Of a stretch of DNA of 5,221 nt, positions 1 through 5,221 are shown piece after piece. The DNA comes from Verrucomicrobiota bacterium (GTDB taxonomy: Bacteria; Verrucomicrobiota; Verrucomicrobiia; Limisphaerales; UBA9464). The position numbers and the translations under genes are program-made. The stretch spans positions 1 through 5,221 of the forward strand of contig CANGMO010000213.1 in assembly GCA_947454295.1 (NCBI GenBank). Reading direction: 5' to 3'. Every line of letters begins with the position of its first letter. The stretch's first letter is position 1. The notes under the pieces are model-generated. The model was not told the DNA's origin. It saw only the letters and a list, made by a program, of their open reading frames with translations, and searched no databases.

Positions 1-141
1 CCTGGCGCCCGAGTCGAACCTGCGATGTCGTCCGTCGGGAGAATCCCCGGGATCGGGCAATCCTCCGGGATGGACAATCCGATTGGGTCTTTCATCGTGG
101 CGCCGCTGTTTGCGGGAACCCACGCACTCCTTTTTCGACCC
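1..141. other. Upstream region of the tricorn gene, no clear signals
   Basis: The tricorn frame is open from the window edge through this stretch, so its upper limit cannot be fixed by a stop codon. I see no convincing -35/-10 pair, no purine-rich ribosome-binding site in front of 142 (the preceding bases are pyrimidine-rich), and no complete gene. It could hold the promoter or the end of a neighbouring gene lying outside the window. Confidence 0.4.
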
Positions 142-219
142 ATGGCCATTTCATTCCCTCGTCACTGCCGCATCGGTATCACTTTCCTGGTCGCCCTGAT
201 CGCCGTGATGGCGAGGGCG
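142..219 (+). other. Signal peptide of the tricorn homologue
   Basis: Codons 1-26 encode a basic N-region (Arg7, His8, Arg10), a hydrophobic stretch rich in Ile, Leu, Val and Phe, and an Ala-Arg-Ala motif followed by the acidic EED start of the mature protein. This is a typical type I signal peptide; Cys9 lies before the hydrophobic core, so it is not a lipobox. It implies Sec-dependent export, unlike the cytosolic archaeal tricorn. Confidence 0.8.
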
Positions 220-3200
220 GAGGAAGATTCGGAGGCGCGCCTGCTTCGCTTCCCCGCCGTGCATGGAAACCAGCTGGTGTTCACCTACGCTGGGGATCTC
301 TACACCGTGCCGGCGAAGGGGGGAGTGGCCCGCCGGCTGACGAGCCACGTGGGATTCGAGATGTTCCCGCGCTTTTCGCCGAACGGAAAACAGCTGGCCT
401 TCACCGCGCAATACGATGGGAACACCGAGGTTTACCTGATGCCGGCCGAGGGCGGGGTTCCCAAGCGCCTGACTTACACGGCGACGCTGGAGCGGGACGA
501 TGTCTCTGACCGCATGGGACCCAACAACATCGTCATGACCTGGCGGGATGACTCCACGGTGGTGTATCGCTCCCGCCGGAAGGATTGGAATCCGTTCAAG
601 GGCCGGTTGACCCTCGCCAAGGTGGAAGGGGGTATTCCTGAGGAATTGCCACTGCCTCGGGGTGGATGGTGCTCGTATTCCCCGGACCACAAGAAGCTCG
701 CCTACAACCGCGTCTTCCGGGAGTTCCGAACCTGGAAGCGCTATCGCGGCGGTCAGGCGGATGAAATCTGGATCTACGATTTCGAAACCAAGCAGACCGA
801 GCGCATCACCAAGGATGACGCGCAGGATCTCTATCCCATGTGGGTGGGGGACCGGATCTACTTCGTTTCCGAGCGCGATGAGAACCGCCAGGCCAATCTG
901 TACGTTTACGATCTCAAGACCAAGCAGACCCGCCAGATCACCAAGTTCACCGAGTTCGCGGTCAAGTTTCCCTCGCTGGGCGATACCGCAATCGTGTTTG
1001 AGAACGGCGGCTACATCCATCGCCTGGATCTGGCCACCGAGGCGGTGACGCGTGTTCCCATCCAGATCCACGAGGATCTCGTTTCCGGGCGCGACGGCTG
1101 GCGTGACGTCAGCAAGTCCATCTCCAGTTTTGAGGTGGCGCCCGATGGTTCGCGTGCCGTGCTCGGGGCGCGAGGCGAGGTCTTCACCGTGCCAGCGAAG
1201 AACGGTCCGACACGCAATCTCACCCAGACTCCCGGTGTTCATGAGCGCAACGCGGTGTGGTCGCCGGATGGTCGCAGCATTGCGTACCTCTCCGACGCCA
1301 GCGGTGAGGACGAGATCTACCTTCGTCCCCAGGATGGCTCCGGCGCCCCGGTTCAGCTCACGACCGGCGCGGACACCTACAAGTACGAGCTGCAATGGTC
1401 GCCGGATTCGCAGCGGGTGCTGTGGTCGGACAAGAAGAACCGCCTGCAGTTTGTTGAAGTGGCCACGAAGTCGGTGACGGTGGTGGAGACTGCGACCTGG
1501 GAGATTCACGATTTGGCCTGGTCACCCGACAGCCGGTGGATTGCCTACACGCGCCCCGAACCGCGGCGATTCCACACCATCCAGCTCTACAACCTGGACT
1601 CCAAGCAGCGGGTCGCCGCAACCGACGGTTGGTTCGAGGCGTCGAGTCCCGAGTTCAGCTCCGATGGCAAATATCTCTTCTTCGTGTCGGACCGGACCTT
1701 CAATCCCACCTATGGGCAGACGGAGTGGAATCACGTGTACACCGACATGTCGCGGATCTATCTCGTCACCCTGGCGCGCGACACCAAGTCGCCCTTCGCG
1801 CCCAAGAGCGATGAGGTAAAAGCCACCGGTGAGAAATCCAAGGAGTCGAAGGAAACGCCGCCCGACGTGAAGGATGAAGCCAAGGCGGCGGGCGGCAAGT
1901 CGCCGATGACGGTGACCTCGCTTCTGAATGATCCTGAGTTCCGCAAGGTCGTCGCCGCGCTCGCCAAGGGGGATCCGGCATCCACCAATGTGGCTGCGGA
2001 CACGAAGCCGGCCACGGGGTCCAAGACCAACGCCGTGGTGGTGACCGTGGATGCCGACGGTCTTCCCGGTCGCATTGCCGTGCTTCCGGTTCCGGCGTCG
2101 AGCTTTGGATCGCTCACCAGCGTGGGCTCCAAGCTCTACTATCAGAAGAAGGACAAGCTCATGCTGTTCGATCTGGAAAAGCAGAAGGAGACCGAGATTG
2201 GCGAGTTCGGCGGCTTCCGGATTTCCGCCGACCAGAAGAAGATGCTGGTTCGGTCTGGAGACGGATTCTCGATCCTTGATCTCCCGACCGCGAAGGCGGA
2301 TCTCGCGGACAAGGCCCTGAGTCTGGCCGAACTCCGCGTTCAGGTGGATCGCCATGCGGAGTGGAATCAGATCTACGCCGAATGCTGGCGGCAGATGCGC
2401 GACTTCCTCTTTGACCCGAATCTGCACGGCGTGGACTGGCCTGCGATCCGCAAGCGCTACGAGCCGCTGCTGGCCCACGTGCAGCATCGGGCCGATCTCA
2501 CCTACGTGATTGGCGAAATGATCAGCGAGCTGAACATCGGTCACGCTTACGTCGGCGGCGGGGACTACCCCAAGCCCGACCGCATTCCCCAGGGGTTGCT
2601 GGGGGCCGTGGTGTCACGTCATTCCAGCGGGTTTTTCCGTCTAGATGAAATTCTTCCGGGCCAGAACTGGGATAAGAAACTGCGGTCGCCCCTTACGGAG
2701 ATCGGGGTGAAGGTGAAGGTGGGCGACTACATTGTCGCGGTGGACGGCCGGCCCGTGACGCAGGTGATCGATCTGTACTCGCTGCTGGTGGCCAAGGCCG
2801 AGCACCAGGTGGTGCTGCGCGTCAACGGCGAGCCCAAGGAGGACGGGGCGCACGACGAAATCGTGATCCCCACCGCGGATGAACAACCCCTGTACTACCT
2901 CAAGTGGGTGCTGGGGAACATTGAGGCGGTGTCCAAGGCGACTGAGGGCCGGGTGGGATACGTGCACGTCCCCGACATGGGCGTGCCGGGACTGAATGAG
3001 TTCGCCAAGTTCTACTATCCGCAGCTCAACAAGGACGCGCTCATCGTCGACTGCCGCGGCAATGGCGGAGGCAATGTGTCGCCGATGATCATCGAGCGGC
3101 TGCGTCGCGAGCCGGCAATGTGGACCGTGGCCCGCAATGGCACGGTGAACGTGGATCCCGCCGGCCAGGTGCTAGGGCCGAAGGTGCTCTTGATCGATCA

Positions 3201-3555
3201 GCATTCGGCCAGCGATGGAGACATTGTCGGCTACCGGTTCCGCAAGCACCACCTTGGACCCATCATCGGCCAGCGTTCCTGGGGTGGCGTGGTTGGGATT
3301 CGAGGCTCCCTGCCGTTGCTGGATGGGGGAACGCTCATGCGGCCGGAGTTTTCCCGGTTCGATCTCGAGGCGAAGGAGTGGATCATGGAGGGACATGGCG
3401 TCGATCCCGACATCGAGGTCGACAACGATCCCGCCCGCGAATTTGCCGGCGTCGATGATCAGCTGAACCGGGCCATCGAGGAACTCAAGAAGGCCCTCGG
3501 GGCGAAGCCGGTGAGCATTCCCGCGCCGCCCGCCTACCCGAACAAGTCGAAATAG
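142..3555 (+). CDS. Exported tricorn-type serine peptidase (S41 family, double beta-propeller, PDZ)
   Basis: The 1137-residue product has the full tricorn architecture; Thermoplasma tricorn is about 1070 residues. Residues 1-26 form a signal peptide: basic residues R7-R10, a hydrophobic core at 11-24, and an Ala-Arg-Ala cleavage site before Glu27. Residues from about 30 to 315 are a first propeller with PD40-like strands (FSPNG at 78-82, YSPD at 179-182). Residues 320-730 are a second propeller (WSPDG near 373, WSPDS near 419 and 460, FSSDG near 505), interrupted by a charged insert at 557-632. C1 starts near 735, PDZ spans about 818-912 and C2 about 913-1115. By family knowledge the likely catalytic residues are His801 (GHAYV), Ser1024 (SASDGD) and Glu1083 (MEGHGVDPDI); the oxyanion region includes DCRGNGGG at 970-977. 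Expected role: trimming peptides, here in the periplasm or outside rather than the cytosol. ATG 142 is chosen because it puts the signal peptide at the N-terminus; in-frame ATGs at 25 and 70 would bury it. No clear Shine-Dalgarno precedes any of them. Confidence 0.93.
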   Translation: MAISFPRHCRIGITFLVALIAVMARAEEDSEARLLRFPAVHGNQLVFTYAGDLYTVPAKGGVARRLTSHVGFEMFPRFSPNGKQLAFTAQYDGNTEVYLMPAEGGVPKRLTYTATLERDDVSDRMGPNNIVMTWRDDSTVVYRSRRKDWNPFKGRLTLAKVEGGIPEELPLPRGGWCSYSPDHKKLAYNRVFREFRTWKRYRGGQADEIWIYDFETKQTERITKDDAQDLYPMWVGDRIYFVSERDENRQANLYVYDLKTKQTRQITKFTEFAVKFPSLGDTAIVFENGGYIHRLDLATEAVTRVPIQIHEDLVSGRDGWRDVSKSISSFEVAPDGSRAVLGARGEVFTVPAKNGPTRNLTQTPGVHERNAVWSPDGRSIAYLSDASGEDEIYLRPQDGSGAPVQLTTGADTYKYELQWSPDSQRVLWSDKKNRLQFVEVATKSVTVVETATWEIHDLAWSPDSRWIAYTRPEPRRFHTIQLYNLDSKQRVAATDGWFEASSPEFSSDGKYLFFVSDRTFNPTYGQTEWNHVYTDMSRIYLVTLARDTKSPFAPKSDEVKATGEKSKESKETPPDVKDEAKAAGGKSPMTVTSLLNDPEFRKVVAALAKGDPASTNVAADTKPATGSKTNAVVVTVDADGLPGRIAVLPVPASSFGSLTSVGSKLYYQKKDKLMLFDLEKQKETEIGEFGGFRISADQKKMLVRSGDGFSILDLPTAKADLADKALSLAELRVQVDRHAEWNQIYAECWRQMRDFLFDPNLHGVDWPAIRKRYEPLLAHVQHRADLTYVIGEMISELNIGHAYVGGGDYPKPDRIPQGLLGAVVSRHSSGFFRLDEILPGQNWDKKLRSPLTEIGVKVKVGDYIVAVDGRPVTQVIDLYSLLVAKAEHQVVLRVNGEPKEDGAHDEIVIPTADEQPLYYLKWVLGNIEAVSKATEGRVGYVHVPDMGVPGLNEFAKFYYPQLNKDALIVDCRGNGGGNVSPMIIERLRREPAMWTVARNGTVNVDPAGQVLGPKVLLIDQHSASDGDIVGYRFRKHHLGPIIGQRSWGGVVGIRGSLPLLDGGTLMRPEFSRFDLEAKEWIMEGHGVDPDIEVDNDPAREFAGVDDQLNRAIEELKKALGAKPVSIPAPPAYPNKSK
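1810..2037 (+). other. Low-complexity charged insert in the second propeller of the tricorn homologue
   Basis: Residues about 557-632 break the propeller pattern. The first part is rich in Lys, Glu, Asp and Ala. It is followed by a short amphipathic, probably helical segment (SLLNDPEFRKVVAALAKGD at 593-611) and then an Ala/Thr/Lys-rich stretch before the strand VVVTVDADG. The insert follows the SPFAPKSDE motif. From memory, bacterial homologues often carry a charged linker of variable length here, but I cannot confirm whether the helical segment is shared. The reading frame is intact through it, so it is a real part of the protein. Confidence 0.6.
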
Positions 3556-3628
3556 CGCGGTCCCCGATCCTGCGGGCCGAAGAGGGGTCCCACCGCGAGA
3601 CGGTGGCGGTGGTTCGTGCGAGTTTTTT
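3556..3628 (+). terminator. Possible weak terminator or 3' UTR structure after the tricorn gene
   Basis: Directly after the stop codon, CGCGGT (3556-3561) can pair with ACCGCG (3592-3597), with an inner CCCC/GGGG pairing (3562-3565 with 3584-3587) across a 4-base bulge. A competing stem pairs CCACCGC (3590-3596) with GCGGTGG (3606-3612). Six T residues follow at 3623-3628, but 10 bases separate them from the second stem, so this is not a textbook factor-independent terminator. It may be a weak terminator or an mRNA-stabilising structure. Confidence 0.35.
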
Positions 3629-3702
3629 GCATCATCTGCTCAACTCTTCAGTGAACCCGCCGATACTACGACAGGCATGCTTCCTATGGCGTAAGGGTGA
3701 GG

Positions 3703-3749
3703 GGTCACCTAGGGAAGAATGGCACTCCGATCCAAACACGTCGGTGACC
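3703..3749 (+). repeat. Inverted repeat GGTCACC/GGTGACC around the ribosome-binding site
   Basis: GGTCACC (3703-3709) and GGTGACC (3743-3749) are perfect 7-base reverse complements separated by 33 bases. In mRNA the stem would cover the candidate Shine-Dalgarno. TCACC of the left arm can instead pair with GGTGA at 3696-3700 around a 4-G loop, so the two stems exclude each other. The arms are short and chance occurrence is possible. Confidence 0.35.
3743..3747 (+). promoter_or_regulatory. Candidate Shine-Dalgarno of the PEP-CTERM gene
   Basis: GGTGA is complementary to the UCACC part of the 16S rRNA 3' end. It lies 9 bases before ATG 3757, a good spacing, but only 3 bases before the alternative TTG at 3751. 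It therefore favours the ATG start. The match is only five bases long. It also falls inside a possible inhibitory pairing with GGTCACC at 3703-3709. Confidence 0.5.
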
Positions 3750-3756
3750 ATTGGCT

Positions 3757-4653
3757 ATGAAGCATTCAGCTGGCATCTTGATTTCGTTCGGCCTCGCGAT
3801 GAGCGCGTCCGCGGGCACCCTTTACTTCGGGAGCCAAACCTCCACGCAGCTCTTTAAGGTGGATTCCGGAGGAACGATTTCTTCGTTCGGCACGACCGCG
3901 TCCGTTCCCTACGGCCTGACCGTGGATACCTCCGGCAACGTCTACGCCATCGCCAATGGCGCCCAGGAAGTCGACAAGTTCACCCCGGTTGGCTCCGGAT
4001 CGGTCTATGCGGACAACGCCGGTGCAGGCGTTCTCGATGGCAACAACCTTGCCTTTGACCAGAATGGCAACCTCTACACGGTTCAGAATAGCGGTCAGAT
4101 CCTGAAGATCGCTCCCGGCGGTGGCTCCGGGTCGATTCTCGCGACGGTCGCTGTTTCCCGCGGTATCACCGTGGATGCCTCCGGCAACGTGGTGCTTGCC
4201 GGCTATCAAACCGGCTTGGTCTACAAGATTTCGTCCGGCGGTGGCGTGTCCACGTTCGCGGCGGGACTGAATGTGCCGTACGGCGTGGTGTACGACAGCG
4301 CGCAGAACCTCTTCGTGCTCGAAAAGGGATCCATCGCGAACACCGGATCCATCCACAAGTACTCCTCGAGCGGCACGGATCTCGGGATCTTCCTGTCGGG
4401 GCTTGATAGTCCCTTCGGCCTCACGATCGACGAGAACGACAACTTGTATGTGGCGAACACGGGCCAGGGGAAGATCCTCAAGGTGACCCCGGGTGGATCC
4501 AGCTCCGTCTTCGCGACGGCGGATGCGAACAGTGTGTACTCAATTACCTATTTTGCAGCTGTTCCCGAGACGTCCACGTGGGCGTCCATCTTCTTCCTCG
4601 GCCTGATCGGTGGTGGTACTGCCTGGCGCCGGATGAAGCGGGTTCAGGCTTGA
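3757..4653 (+). CDS. PEP-CTERM-anchored NHL/SMP-30-like beta-propeller protein
   Basis: The 298-residue product starts with a signal peptide (MKHSAGILISFGLAMSASA, likely cut before Gly20). The body has five tandem repeats of 40-45 residues, each opening with a Gly-Leu/Ile/Val-Thr-Val-Asp-like strand followed by a turn and an aromatic strand: they begin near residues 51, 97, 134, 174 and 219 (for example PYGLTVDTSGN, SRGITVDASGN, SPFGLTIDENDN). A sixth blade appears split between residues 20-46 and the strand SVYSITYF at 259-266, giving a closed propeller. Residues 269-298 are a PEP-CTERM tail: VPETSTWAS, a hydrophobic Gly-rich helix, then basic WRRMKR. By family knowledge such tails are processed by an exosortase at the inner membrane; none is encoded here. 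Enzyme activity is unclear: NHL-type propellers may be lactonases or simply binding scaffolds. ATG 3757 is preferred to TTG 3751 because of the signal peptide and GGTGA spacing. Confidence 0.88.
   Translation: MKHSAGILISFGLAMSASAGTLYFGSQTSTQLFKVDSGGTISSFGTTASVPYGLTVDTSGNVYAIANGAQEVDKFTPVGSGSVYADNAGAGVLDGNNLAFDQNGNLYTVQNSGQILKIAPGGGSGSILATVAVSRGITVDASGNVVLAGYQTGLVYKISSGGGVSTFAAGLNVPYGVVYDSAQNLFVLEKGSIANTGSIHKYSSSGTDLGIFLSGLDSPFGLTIDENDNLYVANTGQGKILKVTPGGSSSVFATADANSVYSITYFAAVPETSTWASIFFLGLIGGGTAWRRMKRVQA
3919..4190 (+). repeat. Near-identical DNA repeat between two propeller blades
   Basis: The 23-base segments 3919-3941 and 4168-4190 differ at one position. They encode TVDTSGNV and TVDASGNV, the loop at the start of blades one and three of the tandem repeats. 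They are exactly 249 bases apart, which is two repeat units in frame. The other blades have diverged more at the DNA level. Confidence 0.7.
4561..4650 (+). other. PEP-CTERM sorting domain with variant motif
   Basis: The last 30 residues consist of the motif VPETST (269-274), a hydrophobic segment from Trp275 to Ala289 with the Gly triplet 285-287, and a basic end (Trp290, Arg291, Arg292, Lys294, Arg295). This three-part layout is diagnostic of PEP-CTERM proteins sorted by exosortases. The third motif position is Thr instead of Pro. Confidence 0.85.
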
Positions 4654-4674
4654 TCCGAGTTATCTGAGTTTTCG

Positions 4675-4715
4675 AATGCGCGGCGCCTGCTCTACGGGTG
4701 TCGCGCGTTTTTTTT
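4675..4715 (+). terminator. Factor-independent terminator of the PEP-CTERM gene
   Basis: GCGCGGCGCC (4678-4687) pairs with GGTGTCGCGC (4697-4706) over ten positions, two of them G-U, leaving a loop of nine bases. Eight T residues follow at 4708-4715. It lies 24 bases after the stop codon. On the opposite strand the two G-U positions become A-C mismatches and no T-run follows the stem, so it should work mainly for plus-strand transcripts and not for the convergent gene. Confidence 0.88.
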
Positions 4716-4725
4716 CCGGGATGGA

Positions 4726-5221
4726 TTAGGGACGTTCGGTGCGCGTGAATCGGAATGAGTAAAGGTCGGCGTCCTTCAGCACGAAGCGAAGCCGGACTAC
4801 GGTGCCTTCCGATGCGGGGAGTGACGGATGATTCTTCCAACGAGCCCGGACCGCGACGCGATCTCCGATCAGTTCCTCGGCATCCTGCAGACCGAATCCT
4901 GGCAGTGGCTTGCCGTTGGCGTCCTGCACCTCCACCCGCAAGGAGCCGGCGGCGCTGGTCGCCAGGTTGAGTTCGAGATCCGTTCCCTTGAATCTCATGG
5001 GCCTCGTGACCAGTTCCCCGCTGGCATATCCGGCGTGAACCGAAGCGAAGCCATCCAGCCTGAGCGTCAAGCGTTCGAGATGGATGCTCGGTTGGCCGTA
5101 GTGCCGTAGAACGAAACAGGAGAGTTCGTTGGTGGCGGTTTGGATCAGCCCGAGTGCGGGGTAGTTGGCGCGCGCCACCCAATTGCGCGGGTCCTGTCCG
5201 GGGCGGATGAAGCTCTCCAGA
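4726..5221 (-). CDS. C-terminal part of a large, probably exported protein of unknown function (5' end outside window)
   Basis: The frame is open from the right edge to a TAA at 4726-4728, giving 164 visible residues. A GTG at 5176-5178 could be read as a start, but the frame upstream continues in the same style (SFIRPGQDPRNW then VARANYPALGL), so this is the tail of a longer protein. Visible motifs are NYPALG (19-24), RHYGQP (39-44), RLDGFASVHAGY (54-65), the run TSAAGSLRVEVQDANGKPLP (88-107), IGD (118-120), and RLRFVLKDADLYSFRF (143-158). The alternating hydrophobic strands and the closing LRF...DADLYSFRF suggest a beta-sandwich. From memory this module ends large proteins of Planctomycetota and Verrucomicrobiota, sometimes labelled as glycosyl hydrolase family 32-like; I treat the enzymatic label as unproven. 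It converges on the PEP-CTERM gene, with 72 bases between the two stop codons. Confidence 0.8.
   Translation of the reverse strand, partial: LESFIRPGQDPRNWVARANYPALGLIQTATNELSCFVLRHYGQPSIHLERLTLRLDGFASVHAGYASGELVTRPMRFKGTDLELNLATSAAGSLRVEVQDANGKPLPGFGLQDAEELIGDRVAVRARWKNHPSLPASEGTVVRLRFVLKDADLYSFRFTRTERP

Noticed and set aside
1..20. Minus-strand sequence GGTTCGACTC resembling a tRNA T-loop at the window edge.
   Set aside because: The bases around the loop do not form a five-pair T-stem (only the closing G-C pair fits), and no anticodon or D-arm is recognisable towards higher coordinates.
25..141. N-terminal extension of the tricorn homologue from ATG 25 or ATG 70.
   Set aside because: It would place a good signal peptide in the interior of the protein, and neither start has a Shine-Dalgarno.
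151..1509. Long open frame on the minus strand inside the tricorn gene (452 codons).
   Set aside because: It lies entirely opposite a convincing conserved gene, has no recognisable domain, and its His/Arg/Gly-rich composition is typical of antisense frames in GC-rich DNA.
1522..2544. Second long minus-strand open frame inside the tricorn gene (340 codons).
   Set aside because: It overlaps the second propeller and C1 coding sequence, with low-complexity antisense composition and no motifs.
3627..3667. Promoter-like elements TTGCAT (3627-3632) and GATACT (3662-3667) before the PEP-CTERM gene.
   Set aside because: The spacing between them is far too long (29 bases), and GATACT has no good -35 partner, so no promoter can be supported.
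3751..3756. TTG start two codons upstream for the PEP-CTERM gene.
   Set aside because: It is only 3 bases from GGTGA, while ATG 3757 has a 9-base spacing and gives a cleaner signal peptide.
4544..5182. Minus-strand frame of 212 codons overlapping the right-hand gene and the end of the PEP-CTERM gene.
   Set aside because: The overlapping frame ending at 4726 carries the coherent motif-rich protein; this one is Arg-rich, runs through the terminator and into the PEP-CTERM coding region.

Overview
This is a GC-rich bacterial window with three protein genes. Two lie on the plus strand: a tricorn-type peptidase (142-3555) and a PEP-CTERM-tagged beta-propeller protein (3757-4653). The third is the 3' part of a minus-strand gene (4726-5221) that runs off the right edge. 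All three look like envelope or secreted proteins: the first two have N-terminal signal peptides, and the third resembles the C-terminal module of large exported proteins. The combination of an exported tricorn homologue, a PEP-CTERM sorting tail and this C-terminal module suggests a Verrucomicrobiota member, or less likely a Planctomycetota member. That placement is an inference from remembered family distributions; there is no rRNA or other phylogenetic marker in the window.

Layout. Positions 1-141 are upstream sequence in which the tricorn frame is open, but no convincing promoter or Shine-Dalgarno is visible. Positions 142-3555 encode a complete 1137-residue tricorn-like protease: signal peptide, two WD/PD40-type beta-propellers, a charged low-complexity insert, then C1, PDZ and C2 catalytic domains with His801, Ser1024 and Glu1083 as likely catalytic residues. 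Positions 3556-3756 are a 201-bp gap with several competing hairpins and a candidate Shine-Dalgarno just before the next gene. Positions 3757-4653 encode a 298-residue NHL/SMP-30-like propeller with a C-terminal PEP-CTERM tail that reads VPET instead of the usual VPEP. Positions 4654-4725 hold a strong factor-independent terminator for the plus strand. From 4726 on, the convergent minus-strand gene reads in from the right.

How the genes fit together. The tricorn homologue probably degrades peptides outside the cytoplasm. The propeller protein is probably anchored or sorted by an exosortase encoded elsewhere. Nothing shows that the three genes form one pathway; the 201-bp gap and the structured sequence between the first two argue against a tight operon. 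I see no mobile element, CRISPR array, RNA gene or defence system. The window reads as ordinary chromosomal sequence with a few modest points worth checking: the alternative RNA structures around the propeller gene's ribosome-binding site, the variant sorting motif, the glycine before the catalytic histidine, and the insert in the tricorn propeller.
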